Assembly (NCBI GenBank): GCA_963922205.1
Contig: CAWUHX010000155.1
Location: 248,001-312,000, forward strand
Direction: 5' to 3'
From: Romanomermis culicivorax
Taxonomy: Eukaryota > Nematoda > Enoplea > Mermithida > Mermithidae
Length of the DNA stretch: 64,000 nt
Shown here: positions 44,871 to 57,800 of the stretch, in pieces
Layout: every line of letters begins with the position of its first letter
Numbering within the stretch: position 1 is the stretch's first letter
The notes under the pieces: model-generated
What the model saw: the letters and a program-made list of their open reading frames with translations, nothing else
Database searches by the model: none
Told to the model about the DNA's origin: nothing
Program-made: the position numbers and the translations under genes

Positions 44871-47800
44871 TGTCAAAAAAAGAAACAAAAAAAATGTGAA
44901 AAAATTGCAAAAAATCTAAAGATTATGCAAAAAAAGAAAAAAATAATGCAGAAAAAAAGGAGAAAATAAAATTAAGAACTTTCAAAAAACCTAAAATAAA
45001 ATAAAAATGTCAAAAAAAAGATACAAAAAATGTGAAAAAATCGCAAAAAGTCTGAAGATTATGCAAAAAAAAGAAAAAAATAATGCAGAAAAAAAGGAGA
45101 AAAGAAAATTAAGAACTTTCAAAAAACCTAAAATAAAATAAAAATGCCAAAAAAAGAAACAAAAAAAATGTGAAAAAATCGCAAAAAGTCTAAAGATTAT
45201 GCAAAAAAAGAAAAAAATAATGCAGAAAAAAAGAGAAAAGAAAATTGAAAACTTTCAAAAAACCTAAAATAAAATAAAAATTTAAAAAAAAGACACAAAA
45301 AAATGTGAAAAAATCGCAAAAAGTCTGAAGATTATGCAAAAAAAAAAGAAAAAAATAATGCAGAAAAAAAGGAGAAAAGAAAATTAAAAACTTTCAAAAA
45401 ACCTAAAAATAAAATAAAAATGTAAAAAAAAGAAACAAAAAAATAAAAAATCGCAAAAAGTCTAAAGATTATGCAAAAAAAAGAAAAAAATAATGCAGAA
45501 AAAAGGAGAAAAAAAAATTAAAAATTGAGAACTTTCAAAAAACCTAGAATAAAATAAAAATGCCAAAAAAAGAAACAAAAAAATGTGAAAAAATCGCAAA
45601 AAGTCTAAAGATTATGCAAAAAAAGAAAAAAATAATGCAGAAAAAAAGAGAAAAGAAAATTGAAAACTTTCAAAAAACCTAAAATAAAATAAAAATTTCA
45701 AAAAAAGAAACAAAAAAATGTAAAAAATCGCAAAAAGTCTAAAGATTATGCAAAAAAAAAATAATGCAGAAAAAAAGAGAAAAGAAAATTAAAAACTTTC
45801 AAAAAAACCTAAAATAAAATAAAAATGTAAAAAAATGCAAAAATAGAAAAAACTCGCAAAAAAGAAAAAAAATTAAAAACTGAAAAATCTCAGAAAAACC
45901 TGAAATAAAATAAAAATGTCAAAAAAAAACAAAAAAATGTGAAAAAATCGCAAAAAGTCTAAAGATTATGCAAAAAAAGAAAAAAATAATGCAGAAAAAA
46001 GGAGAAAAAAAAATTAAAAATTGAGAACTTTCAAAAAAACCTAGAATAAAATAAAAATGCCAAAAAAAGAAACAAAAAAATGTGAAAAAATCGCAAAAAG
46101 TCTAAAGATTATGCAAAAAAAGAAAAAAATAATGCAGAAAAAAAGAGAAAAGAAAATTGAAAACTTTCAAAAAACCTAAAATAAAATAAAAATTTCAAAA
46201 AAAGAAACAAAAAAATGTAAAAAATCGCAAAAAGTCTAAAGATTATGCAAAAAAAAAATAATGCAGAAAAAAAGAGAAAAGAAAATTAAAAACTTTCAAA
46301 AAAACCTAAAATAAAATAAAAATGTAAAAAAATGCAAAAAATAGAAAAAACTCGCAAAAAAGAAAAAAAATTAAAAACTGAAAAATCTCAGAAAAACCTG
46401 AAATAAAATAAAAATGTCAAAAAAAAACAAAAAAATGTGAAAAAATCGCAAAAAGTCTAAAGATTATGCAAAAAAAGAAAAAAATAATGCAGAAAAAAGG
46501 AGAAAAAAAAATAAAAATTGAGAACTTTCAAAAAAACCTAGAATAAAATAAAAATGTCAAAAAAAAGAAACAAAAAAATGTGAAAAAATCGCAAAAAGTC
46601 TAAAGATTATGCAAAAAAAGAAAAAAATTATGCAGAAAAAAAGAGAAAAGAAAATTAAAAACTTTCAAAAAACCTAAAATAAAATAAAAATTTCAAAAAA
46701 AAAAAACAAAAAAATGTGAAAAAATCGCAAAAAGTCTAAAGATTATGCAAAAAAAGAAAAAAATTATGCAGAAAAAAAGAGAAAAGAAAATTGAAAACTT
46801 TCAAAAAAACCTAAAATCAAAAAAAAAATGTAAAAAAAAGAAACAAAAAAATGTGGAAAAATCGCAAAGTCTACAGATTATGCAAAAAAAAGAAAAAAAT
46901 AATGCAGAAAAAAAGAGAAAAGAAAATTAAAAACTTTCAAAAAACCTAAAATAAAATAAAAATGTCAAAAAAAAGAAACAAAAAAATGTAAAAAATCGCA
47001 AAAAGTCGAAAGATAATGCAAAAAAAGAAAAAAAAATGCAGAAAAAAACGAAGAAAAGAAAATTAAAAACTTTCAAAAAACCTAAAATAAAATAAAAATG
47101 TCAAAAAAAAGAAACAAAAAATGTGAAAAAATCGCAAAAAATCTAAAGATTATGCAAAAAATGCAGAAAAAAAGGAGAAAAGAAAATTAAAAATTGAAAA
47201 CTTTCAAAAAAACCTAAAATAAAATAAAAATTTCAAAAAAAAAAACAAAAAAATGTGAAAAAATCGCAAAAAGTCTAAAGATTATGCAAAAAAAGAAAAA
47301 AATTATGCAGAAAAAAAGAGAAAAGAAAATTAAAAACTTTCAAAAAACCTAAAATAAAATAAAAATTTCAAAAAAAAAAAACAAAAAAATGTGAAAAAAT
47401 CGCAAAAAGTCTAAAGATTATGCAAAAAAAGAAAAAAATTATGCAGAAAAAAAGAGAAAAGAAAATTGAAAACTTTCAAAAAACCTAAAATAAAATAAAA
47501 ATGTCAAAAAAAGAAACAAAAAACTGTGAAAAAATCGCAAAAAGTCTAAAGATTACGCAAAAAAAGAAAAAAATAATGCAGAAAAAAAGGAGAAAAGAAA
47601 ATTAAAAATTGAAAACTTTCAAAAAAGCCTCAAATAAAATAAAAATGTAAAAGAAAAGAAACAAAAAAATGTTAAAAAATCGCAAAAAGTCTAAAGATTA
47701 TGCAAAAAAAAAGAAAAAAATAATGCAGAAAAAAAGGAGAAAAAAAATTAAAAATTGATAACCTTAAAAAAACCTAAAATAAAATAAAAATGTCAGAAAA

Positions 47801-47880
47801 AAGAAACAAAAAAATTTGAAAAAATCGCAAAAAGTCTAAAGATTATGCAAAAAAAAGAAAAAAATAATGCAGAAAAAAGG
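44871..47880. repeat. 138-bp A-rich satellite (copy A)
   Basis: About 21 copies of a unit with AAAATCGCAAAAAGTCTAAA, GATTATGCAAAAAAAGAAAA, AATAATGCAGAAAAAAAGG, ACTTTCAAAAAACCTAAAAT. TCGCAAAAAG falls at 45041, 45179, 45313, 45451 and so on. Some copies are replaced by a TGCAAAAATAGAAAAAACTC variant. Confidence 0.92.
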
Positions 47881-48495
47881 AGAAAAACAAAAAAAAGAGA
47901 AAAAAGCGGCAAAAACTATATAAAAAAACCAATAATAAAAAAACTCATAAAAAAGTAAAGAACAATGAAAAAAAGAGAAATAGTAAAAAAATACGAGGAA
48001 AAATTGGAATATACACTGCGAAAAAAGGAGAAAAAAAACAAAAAATTAAAGAAACTAAGTAAAAATAAGGCAAAAAAGGACAAAAACCAAAATTGTGAAA
48101 GCGAAAAACATAAGAAAATGCGAAAATGAAAAAAATAAAACCACAAAAATATGAAAAGAATTACAAGAAAATGAAGAAAAACAGACAAAAGAGTAAAAAA
48201 ATACGGAGAAAAAGAAATAATCCTAAAAACTGTGCAGAAAAAAAACAAAATAGTACAAAAGAAAGTGAAAACAAGATTAAAATAAAGAATACAGAGAAAC
48301 ACAAAAAAAGAAAAAAATGCGAATAAAACGAAAGAATTATAAAAAACGGAAAATAATACAAAAAACGATAAAAATATTGAAAAAATGCAAAAAAAACAAG
48401 AAAAAAAATGTAAAATATCGCTATAAATTACACAATTTTCGATATTAAAAATGAAGATATAAAAACAAAAAAATATATTTTTAGAATCAGCTCGA

Positions 48496-48514
48496 CGAGA
48501 TCTATCGATTGATA
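48496..48514. repeat. Fragment of the 158-bp repeat in the PDE8 3' flank (copy B)
   Basis: Same 19 bases as 37159-37177, about 200 bases downstream of the PDE8 stop, so possibly in the 3' UTR. Confidence 0.7.
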
Positions 48515-48710
48515 CCCATGTCGGCTAATTTTGATCAAAAAAATTTGATAGAGTTTAATGAAAAAAAAGTCTAATTTAATTATAATTATATCACAATCAA
48601 AATAAAAATTATACACAAATAAAATAAATATATATAGGAACGAGATTTTTTTGTCGGACGCGTTAAAACCTGATAATTAATCAAAAAATTAATTTTTTTA
48701 GTCAAAAATG

Positions 48711-48811
48711 TCAAGATTTTTCGACGTCGGATGGAAATTTTTTCGATTCTTCCAACCATTTGGCATAATTTTTCTCCACAAAAGCGTACAATTCGGGCGT
48801 TTTTGAGAAAG
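48711..48811 (-). CDS. pde-6: PDE8 terminal exon (copy B)
   Basis: 101 bases; acceptor TTTTTAG, completes a Thr codon, then FSKTPELYAFVEKNYAKWLE, ESKKFPSDVEKS and TGA. Downstream DNA shows no clear AATAAA on the minus strand. Confidence 0.9.
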
Positions 48812-51800
48812 CTAAAAAGAAAAAATGTAAATTTTACACCAAAATTTTTTTCATTTTTCCCTCAATTGGTTATTTTCTAATTTTATTTTTTCATTTTTTT
48901 CAAAATTTTTATTTTCCTATTTTTTTCACAATTTTTCATTTTTATAAATTTTATTTTTAATTTTCCCCTTTTTTCCTAATTTTTTCGTTTAGGGAAATTT
49001 TTTTCTTTTTCCTATTTTTCTAAATTTTATTCCTAATTTTTAGTTTTTCTTCAGTTTTTCGTCAATTTTCAGAATTTTATTACGTCATTTTTCATTTTTC
49101 AAATTTTTCATTTCTCTGACTTTTTCTAATTTTATATCTTTTTCTTCATTTTTTCTTTTCTCAAGTCTATTTTTTCTAATTTTATTTTTTCCAATTTTCA
49201 ATTTCCTTAAATTTTTCTCACTTTTTTATTTTTCTAATTATTTCTTATGATTTTCCATCTTTTTATTTTTCGTAATTTTTGTAATTTTCAACTTCATTTT
49301 TCTTACTTTTTCTATTTTTTTCTAATTTTTTAAAATTTTCTGCCTAATTTCATTTCTTATATTTTTAGGTTTCTTCAATTTTTTCCAAATTTTTTATTTT
49401 CAATTTTTTTTACATTTTTACATTTTTTTTATTTCCTCATTTTTCTAATTATTTCTACTAATTATTTATTTTTGTAAATTTTTGTAATCTGTAATTTTCC
49501 TGTATTCATATCAATTTTTTGCAATCTTTATTTTTTCCTAATTTTTATTTTTCCAAATTTTTCGGTTTTGTGTTTTTTCAATTTTTTTTGTTTATTTTCA
49601 AATTTTTTGTTCTCTAATTTCTTGCAATCTTTATTTTTTCCTAATTTTTATTTCATTTTCTACATTTTCAAACTTTTCTAAAATTCGTTTCTAATTTTCA
49701 GCTTTTTTCATTTTTCTAATTTTTCATTCTATATATTTTATTTGCTCATTTTCCTGAATTTTTTTCTATTTTTTCAAATTTCTATTTTTTCATTTTTCTA
49801 AATTTTTTTTCTAATTTTTGCTTTTTTTACAATTTTTTATTTTTTTGTTATTCTTTATAATTTATAATTTTTCTATTTTTTTCCTGATTTCTTACTTTTT
49901 TAAATTTGTTCCTACTAATTTTTTCGTTTAGGACGTTTTTTGTTTCTTCCTTTTTAAAAATTTTATTTCTAATTTTTAGTTTTTTGTCAATTTTTTGTTT
50001 TTCAAAATTTTCATTCTGTAACTTTTTCTAATTTTTATTTTCTTCTAATTTTTAATTTTTTTCTAATTTTTCTTCATTTTTCATTCTCGTAAATTTTTTT
50101 CCAGTTTTTCATTCTAAATTTTGTTTTGTTCTTTTCTGATTTTTCATTTTTCAAATTTCTTATTTTTTCCAACTTTCGAGTAATTTTTTTTAAATTTTTT
50201 ATTTTTCTAAATATTTTTTTCTAATTTTCAGGATTTTTTTTCTCGAATTTTTACTTTATTTCATTTTTTGTTATTCTTTCTAATTTTTCATTTTTCTAAA
50301 TTTTTTCCTAATTTCTAATTTTTCTCAAATTTGTTTCTACTTCCTCTTTTTTCTATATTTTTTCTTTTATTCATTTTGCTATTTTTTTTGCATTTGTGTT
50401 AATGCCGCTTCTAAGTTACAATTTTTTCCCCATTTTCCCAATTTTTCTTTTTTATTATTTTTTCAAATTTATGTCAACATTTTTTTCTAATTTTTCTATT
50501 TTTTTCCAATTTTTCATTTTTGAATATTTATTTTTGACTTATTTTTCATTCTTCTAAATTTTTCCCAATTTTCAATTTTTATAAATTTTTTCCAGTTTCG
50601 AAAAATTTCATTTTTTTCAAGTTTTTTAATTGTCAAAAATTATTCCCTAATTTTTAATTTTCTGAATTTTTTTATTAATTTTTCTATTATTTAATTTTCA
50701 ACTTTTTTGTTTTTTTTTTGCAATTTTTCATTATCATATTTTTTTTTAATTTTCTCAGCTTTTTCTACAATCTCTTTTTTCCAAATTTCTTCTTTTTTTC
50801 TAAACTTTTTTTCAATTTCTCTTTTTAAAATTTTGGAAAAGTTCTACTTTTCAAATTTTCCAAATTTTATTTATTTTCCTCAATTTTTCTTTAATTTTCT
50901 ATTTTTCTGTTTTTTTTCCAATTTTATTTTGAATTCTTCTCAAATTTTCCATTTTTAAAAATTTTTGCTTCCAGTCTTTATTTTTCTAAATTTTGTTTTT
51001 ATTTTTGAAATTTTTTCCTTATTCTTTATTTTCTCATTTTTCTAATTTTTTGCCATTTTTTCTCAATTTTTTATTTTTCCAATTTTTTTATTTTAATTTA
51101 TCATTTTCTGTTTTTTTCAATTTATCATTTTCTTGAATTTTATTTCAATTTTTTTCTAAATTTCTCATTATTACTTTTTTGTCTAATTTTTAATCCTTCT
51201 AAATTTTTTTCCAATTATTCATTCTCATAAATTTTTATGATTTTTGATTTTTATATTTTTTGATTTTTTTTGCTTTTTATTTCATTTTATCATTCAATTT
51301 ATTATTTTTTTCTTCTAAATTTCTTCACTTTTCTGTTGATTTTTCAATTATTTTTTTGACTTTTTTTATTGATTATTTCAATTTTTTGCAAATTCTTCTA
51401 CTTTTTAAGTTTTTTTAAAACTTTTTGTTTAATATATTTTCCACTTTTGCTATTTTTCATTTATTTTTTTTGTTTTTTCCCAATTTTTTTCGAATTTCTC
51501 TTTTTTTTTCCTTTTTTTGTTTTTTTTATTTTTTGCATTTATTTTTTTGGATTTTTTTTTGTTTTTTTTCTGAAAACTTACTACACTATTTTTTCAAATT
51601 TTTAATTAAATATATTTCATTTGTTTATTTTCCTGAATTCTTTTCTAATTTTTCTATTTTTTTCATTTTTTTAAAATTTAATTTGGCATTTTTTCGAATT
51701 TTTCATTTTTCTATTTATTTTTTACTTATTTCAAAAAATTTCATTTTTCCAAATTTATATTTGTCTAAAATTTTTTCGCAATTTTTTTATTTTTTTCTTA

Positions 51801-54800
51801 ATTTTTAATTTTCCTAATTTTTTTTCTAATTTTTCATTTTTAATTTTCTTATACTTTCTCGTTTTTAGAATTTTTTTTTCATTTGTCTAATTTTTGTTCT
51901 AGTTTTTCTAATTTTTTTACTTTCTCTTTTTTTCTAAATTTTTTTCATTCTTCTATTTTTTCAATTTTTTTTCAAATTTTTAATTTCAATATTTTTTCTT
52001 CTAATTTTCTATTTTTTTCAACTTTTCATTTTATAAATTTCATTTCTTCATTTTCCTCAATTTTTTTCAATTTATTTTTACATTTTTTATTTACTTTTAT
52101 AATCTTACTTTTTAAAAATTTTTTTCTCATTTTTACATTTTTTGAATTGTCTTCTAATTCTTTATTTTTCTAGATTTTATTTCTAAATTTTTTTTTTATT
52201 TTTCTAATTTTTCAGTACTCTAATTTCCCATTTTCCTATTTTTTCCAAACTTTTTTTGCTTTCAATTTCATTTTTTCAATTAATTATTTATTTTTTTTCG
52301 CAAATTTCTTCACTTTTCCGTTAATTTTTCAATTATTTTTTTGATTTTTTTCACTTTTATCATTGAATTATTTCAAATTTTTTTGGCAAATTCTTCTACT
52401 TTTTTTTAGTTTTTCTTAAAACTTTTTGTTTATTATATTTTCCACTTTTGCTATTTTACATTTCTTTTTTTTGTGTTTTTATTTTTTTTTGTTTTTTTTT
52501 ATTTTTTTTTGTTTTTTTTTTTTGTGTTTTTATTTTTTTTGTTTTTTTTCTTTTTTTTGTGTTTTTATTTTTTTTTGTTTTTTTTTTATTTTTTTTGTTT
52601 TTTTCTTTTTTTTTGTGTTTTTATTTTTTTTGTTTTTTTTTTCACTGAAAACTTACTACACCAGGCGTTGAACATGGGTTTGGCGAACATGTCCATAAAT
52701 TTGCATTGTGTTTCGGCTACATTACAATTTTTCCTATTTTGGAAAACGTCCATACTGACCGGCAAACCTTTTTTAATTTCGTCTTCGCTCTAAAATTTTT
52801 GAAATTTAACAAAAAAATAAAAAAAAACAAAAAAACACAAAAAAGTGGAAAAATATCAAAAAAAAGAAACAATAAAAAATGAATGAGTGAAGCAAAAAAA
52901 AAAGAAAAATATTAAGAAAGTGAAGAAAAAAGCGAAAAAACAAAAAAAACAACAAGTAAAAAAATTAATCAAAAACAAAAATATCTGAAAAACAAATGGA
53001 AAAAAGAAAACAAAACAAAATAAAAAAGGCTGAAAAAAATAAAAGCAAAAAAGTAGAAACAATGAAGTAATGAAGAGAAAAAAAATTCAGAAAAAATAAA
53101 AAACAGGGAAGTAAAAAGCGAAAAAATAAACAAAAGCAAAAAAGATGGAATAAAAAACAAAAAGCAATAAAAAACAGAAACAAATATAAAGAAGCAAAAA
53201 ATAAACAGAAAAAACGAATAAAAGGAAAAAACAAGAAAAAAGCAATAAAAAACGAAAAAACATGAAAAAATGCAATAAAACCATAAATAAATATAAGAAA
53301 GAAAGTAAATAAGCCGAAAAAACGAAAAAAACAACAAAACAAGAAAGAAGAAAAAAATGCAATAAAAAACCAGAAATAAATATAAAGAAATAAACAAAAC
53401 AAAAAAATTAAAAAAGACAAAAACCAGTGAAAAACAAAGAAATAAATATAAAAATAACAAAAAAAAACGAAAAAAAAGAAAAAGAATGGGAACAGAGAAA
53501 AAAGCAAAAAAGAAAAACAAAAAGAAAAAACAACAAAGCTAGAGTAAAAAGCAAAGAAGTAAATACAAAAAACAGAAAATAGGAAAAAATAATAAAAAGC
53601 AAGAAAGAAATGAGCAAAAAAGAATTGAGAAAAAAAGAAGAAAAAACGAAAATGGAGAAAAAAGAAGTAAATATGCCGAAAAAACCAAAAAAAAAGAACA
53701 AAACAAGAAAAATGCAAAAAACGCAATAAAAACGAAAAATATAAAAAAAGCAAAAAACGCAAAGAAAACATTAAAAAAATATAAAAAAGCAACTAAATAA
53801 GCAAAAAAACAAAAAAAACAAGAAGAAAGCAAAAAGGAGCAATAAAAAACATAAATAAATATTAAAAAAGAAAGTAAATAAACCGAAAAAAACGAAAAAA
53901 AGAAAAGAAAAAAGACGCAATGAAAAAACAGGAATAAAAATTAGAAAACAAGTGAAAAAACAAAAAAAAAGAACAAAACAAGGAAAAAACAGAAAAACGC
54001 AAAAAAAACTAGAAATAAATATGAAAAATAGAGAGAAAAAAGTAGAAAACAAATTAACAAAACAAAAAAATAATAAAAAAAAACAAAAAACAGTGGAAAA
54101 CCAAAAAACAAATATAAAAAACTACAGTAAAAAACGAAACAGGAAGAAAACAAAAAATAAGAAAAGAGAAAAAAAGAAAAGCTATTTAAAAGCAAAGAAG
54201 AAATGAGGAAAAAAAAAATAATGAAAAAATGAACAAAAAACAGCAAAAAATGCAGAAAAAATACAAAAAAATCAAAAATACAAAAAATATACAGAAAAAA
54301 TAAAATTTCAAAATTAAAAAAAAATTTTAAAAATTTCGAAAATTAAAAATTGAAAAAATTTAAATTTAAAAAAATTTTAAATTTTCACTTGAGCAAAATA
54401 TTCTTGAACGATCCGCAGACCCCACTCCTGGCACAAATGCCAAGGACGAGTGGGGTTGCTGACGTCAGCGCATTTGATCAACATGCGGCAAACGGCGACG
54501 CGGCGCCGCTCCAATTGTTGACGTTGCGGAATTTTTTCCGGCTCTTTCCCCGACGGCAACGACGTCGGCGGCGGCGTCGAACTTGCATCCTAGACGAAAA
54601 AGAGAAAATGAAAAAAGTAGAAAAAAAACAAAAAATTGCAAAAACTGAAAAGAAACAAAAAACAGAAATAAAAAAAAAGAAAAATGGGAAAAACAAAAAA
54701 CCTGAAAATAATGCAAAAAATAATCAAAAATTTCGAAAAAAATGCCAAAAAAGACAAATGTAAACAAAAAACCTAGAAATAATGCGGAAATAAGAGCGAA

Positions 54801-57800
54801 AATTTAAAAAAAAGCAAAAAAGAAACAAAACAACAAAAATAAAAAAAGAAAAACGCGAAAAAAACAAAAATAAGTCCAAGATTAAAAAAAACCTATGGAA
54901 AAAAAAATGCAAAAACAAAAAAAAAATTAGAAAAAAACACAAAAAGACAAAAAATTGACAAAAGGAAAAAAATTAAAAAACTCATACAAATGCGAAAAGA
55001 TAAAAAAACAGAAATAAAAAATGCAAGAAAATCGCAAAAAAGTCAAAAAAAGATGGAAAAAAGAACAAAAAAAAACAAACCTGAAAATAATGCAAAAAAT
55101 AATCAAAAATTCCGAAAAACCCGTCAAAATGCAAGAAAATACAAATGTTAACAAAAAACCTAGAAATAATGCGGAAATAAGTGCAAAAAAGAAACAAAAC
55201 AACAGAAATAAAAATATAAAAAAACGCGAAAAAAACAAAAATAAGTCCAAGAATTAAAAAAAACCTATGGAAAAAAATGCAAAAAAAAAAAATAGAAAAA
55301 AACACAAAAAGACAAAAAATTGACAAAAGTAAAAAAACAAAAAAACAGAAATAAAAAAAGTAAAAAAAATAAAAAAAGAAAAAACAGATATAAAAAATGC
55401 AAGAAAATTGCAAAAAAGTCATAAAATAATGGAAAAAAGAACGAAAACAACGAAAACCCTGAAAATAATGTAGAAAAAACAGAATAAAAGGAATAAAAAA
55501 TGTCAAAAAACGCAAAAAAGCAAAAGAATGAAGAAAAAACAAAAAATTAAGAAAAGTAAGAAAATCTCAAAAAGCCAGACAAAATTAAAAAAAAAAACAA
55601 AAATAATACAACCCAAAACTAGTGCAAAAAAGGAATAAAAAGTTTAAAAAGTTCGAAAAACCCGAAAAAATGCAAAAAAATAAAACAAAAAACGAGAATA
55701 AAAAATCGAAAAATTCGAAAAAACAAAAAAAATCATAAAAAGAATGAAAGAATTCAAAAATTTCGAAAAATCCGAAAAATGCGCAAACGAAAAAATAAAC
55801 AGAAATAAAAAATAAATTGGAAAAAATAGCAAAATAACCCAAAAGTAATACAGGAAAAAGAAAGTATAAAAGTAAAAATTCCAAAAAGTCAAAAAAATTC
55901 AGAAAAGAAACAAAAACTACAAAACATAGACCCAAAAATAACAAAAAAAAACAAAAAATGTCAAAAAAATAAATAAAATAAGGAAAAAGGAAAGAAAAAA
56001 AATTAAAATATCTAAAAAAATTTAAAATACAAAAAAAAATGAAATAAAAATGTAAAAAACGCAAAAAATCTTCAGAATTCCGAAAAATAGAATAAAAATG
56101 TCAAAAAAATGTAAAAAAGACAAAAAAGAGAAATACAAAAAAGTCAAAAAACAAAAAAAAACCGAAAACAATACAAATATAAGTCCTAAATTTAAACGAA
56201 AACTGACAAAATACAAAAACAGAAATGAAAAATTGGAAGAAACATAAAAGTCCAAAAACATAAAAAAACACGACAAAATGCAAAAAAACAAACAAAAACA
56301 GGAATAAAAATTAAAAAATGTTGAAAAAAATCCCAAAGAATGCAGGAATAAGTTGAAAAATTAAATAAAACCTGATAAAATGTAAAAAAAGATACAAAAA
56401 TCACGAATAAAAAAATATAAAAATCGAAAAAGTTTAAAAATAACGACAAAAAAGAGAAAAAAGTCAGAAAAAAAAACATTCAAAATGCCAAAAAAAGTAA
56501 AAAATGTCTAAAAAACGCAAAAAACTTAAAAAGTAATGCAAAAAAGAGCAAAAACACCGGAAAACCTAAAAATTAACGCAGAAAAAATAAAATAATAGTA
56601 TAAAAAAACGCCAAAAAAACAAAAAGAAAAAAATTAAAGAAAAACAAGAAATCAAAAAAAGCCACACAGAATGCAAAAAAACCGAAATAAAAAAAAGAAA
56701 AATGTAAGAAAGTAAAAAAAAACTAAAAATATTGCAGCAAAAGGGAATACAAAAGTCAAAAATAAAGTCGAAAAATTATATAAATAATGCAAAAAAATTT
56801 AAAAAGTAAAAAAATTACAAAATGCAAAAAAACGAAGAAAAGAAAATAAAAAACGGAAAAATCTCAGAAAAACCTGAAATAAAATAAAAATGTCAAAAAA
56901 AAGAAACAAAAAATGTGAAAAATCGCAAAAAGTCTAAAGATTATGCAAAAAATGCAGAAAAAAGGAGAAAAGAAAATTAAAAATTTAAAACTTTCAAAAA
57001 ACCTAAAAAAATGTAAAAAAATGCAAATAGAAAAAACTCGCAAAAAAGAAAAAAAAAATTAAAAACTGGAAAATCTCTGAAAAACCTGAAATAAAATAAA
57101 AATGTCAAAAAAAAGAAACAAAAAATGTGAAAAAATCGCAAAAAGTCCAAAGATTATGCAAAAACTGCAGAAAAAAGGAGAAAAGAAAATTAAAAATTGA
57201 AAACTTTCAAAAAAACCTAAAATTAAATAAAAATGTAAAAAAATGCAAAAAATAGAAAAAACTCGCAAAAAAGAAAAAAAATTAAAAACTGAAAAATCTC
57301 AGAAAAACCTGAAATATAAAAATGTCAAAAAAAGAAACAAAAAAATGTGAAAAAATCGCAAAAAGTTTAAAAGTTATGCAAAAAAAGAAAAAAAATTAAA
57401 AATTGAAAACTTTCAAAAAAACCCAAAATAAAATAAAAATGTCAAAAAAAAGAAACAAGAAATGTGAAAAAAATCGCAAAAAGTCGGAAGATTATGCAAA
57501 AAAAGAGAAAAATAATGCAGAAAAAAGGAGAAAATAAAATTAAAAATTGAAAACTTTAAAAAAAACCTAAAATAAAATAAAAATTTCAAAAAAAAGAAAC
57601 AAGAAATGTGAAAAAAATCGCAAAAAGTCTAAAGATTATGCAAAAAAAGAAAAAAATAATGCAGAAAAAAATTAAAAAAAATTAAAAATTGGAAACTTTC
57701 AAAAAACCCAAAATAAAATAAAAATGTAAAAAAAACAAAGAAATGTAAAAAAATCGCAAAAAGTCTAAAGATTATGCAAAAAATGCAGGAAAAAAGGAGA

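Larger units (their letters stand above)
36546..47915. repeat. Tandem duplication, distal copy (A), about 11.4 kb
   Basis: Starts with CTATATAAAAGATCAATAAT and contains, in the same order and spacing as copy B, a duplicated 3' flank, terminal PDE exon, T-rich intron, penultimate exon, A-rich intron, HD-domain exon, A-rich sequence and a 138-bp satellite. Offsets between matched exons are 11,337, 11,631 and 11,484 bases, so indels in the low-complexity parts differ. Confidence 0.88.
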
